Shown here: piece after piece, positions 63,660 through 64,000 of the stretch
Layout of the letters: every line of letters begins with the position of its first letter
Numbering within the stretch: the stretch's first letter is position 1
Assembly: GCA_023630585.1 (NCBI GenBank)
Contig: CM042565.1
Location: forward strand, 11,040,013 to 11,104,012
Reading direction: 5' to 3'
From: Cranoglanis bouderius
Taxonomy: Eukaryota > Chordata > Actinopteri > Siluriformes > Cranoglanididae
DNA length: 64,000 bases
Notes under the pieces: model-generated
Seen by the model: only the letters and a program-made list of their open reading frames with translations
The model's database searches: none
Told to the model about the DNA's origin: nothing
Made by a program: the position numbers and the translations under genes

Positions 63660-64000
63660 CAGTACTGTGCAAATGTTTTAGGCAGTTGTGAAAAAATGCG
63701 TTCAAAAATAGACATGTTAATAGTTTATATTTAGCAATTAACAAAATGCACAGTGAAGGAACAGAAGAAAAATGTACATCAAATCAATATTAGGTGTGAC
63801 CACCCTTTGACTTCAAAACAGCATCAATTCTTCTAGGTACACTTGCACAAAGTCAGGGATTTTGTAGGCATACTGTCAGGTGTATGATTAAACAATTATA
63901 TCAAACAGGTGCTAATGATCATCAATTCAATACATATGTTGAAACACAATCATTAACTGAAACAGAAACAGCTGTGTAGGAGGAATAAAATTGGGTGAGG
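63660..64000 (+). mobile_element. Tc1-like element, left end, runs off the window
   Basis: The terminus CAGTACTGTGCAAATGTTTT follows TA at 63658-63659. The inner sequence TATTAGGTGTGACCACCCTT and CAATTCTTCTAGGTACACTT is typical of a fish Tc1 family's 5' non-coding part. The coding part would lie beyond the right edge. Confidence 0.8.

Overview
The window is vertebrate nuclear DNA. Genes are multi-exon with GT-AG introns, long spacers are AT-rich, and the repeats are those of ray-finned fish: many Tc1/mariner elements, a tRNA-derived SINE, a 5S-rRNA-derived SINE, RTE and other LINE tails, and abundant CA, GA and TA microsatellites. A teleost is certain enough; the Tc1 load would suit a catfish or related otophysan, but that is a guess.

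Genes, left to right: a TRPV1-type channel gene, exons for its N-terminal ankyrin region to S4 (889-6355, minus); a second block with exactly the missing S5-pore-S6-C-terminus exons (16773-18753, minus); shpk (21129-26534, minus, 7 exons); emc6 (27616-27948, plus, one coding exon); p2rx5 (29710-48711, minus, 12 exons); and an intronless-CDS polyubiquitin gene with seven head-to-tail units (56300-57901, minus) with a leader exon and TATA box near 58.6-58.75 kb. Human 17p13.2 carries TRPV1-SHPK-(CTNS-TAX1BP3)-EMC6-P2RX5, so the block is conserved synteny, with shpk and emc6 here only 1.1 kb apart, divergently transcribed, and no ctns or tax1bp3 between them.

The most striking observation is the TRPV1 arrangement. 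The 3' half lies upstream, not downstream, of the 5' half, yet exon phases fit perfectly across the gap and the two halves add up to one 746-residue protein. Either a tandem duplicate lost its first ten exons, or the local order is rearranged or misassembled. A duplicated flank (about 12.75-13.47 kb and 19.3-20.5 kb) favours duplication plus deletion; the upstream half also lacks one residue of the S6 gate motif.

Between and inside the genes lie mobile elements: a structurally complete Tc1 with 201-bp inverted repeats and an unbroken 308-codon transposase (9313-10821), two sibling defective Tc1 copies (7937 and 41493), a chimeric Tc1 with a foldback (13778-16137), a Sleeping-Beauty-type IR/DR remnant (6572-7631), a 2.4-kb LTR element with 5-bp target duplication (43425-45792), a LINE tail containing a 16-bp minisatellite (46.7-47.5 kb), a 5'-truncated RTE insertion with a perfect 16-bp target duplication (62057-62359), and several nested insertions.

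The genes do not form one pathway: TRPV1 and P2RX5 are sensory cation channels, SHPK is a sugar kinase, EMC6 a membrane-protein insertase subunit and polyubiquitin a protein-turnover supply. Exon ends were set by hand from frame continuity and splice consensus and have not been checked against transcripts.
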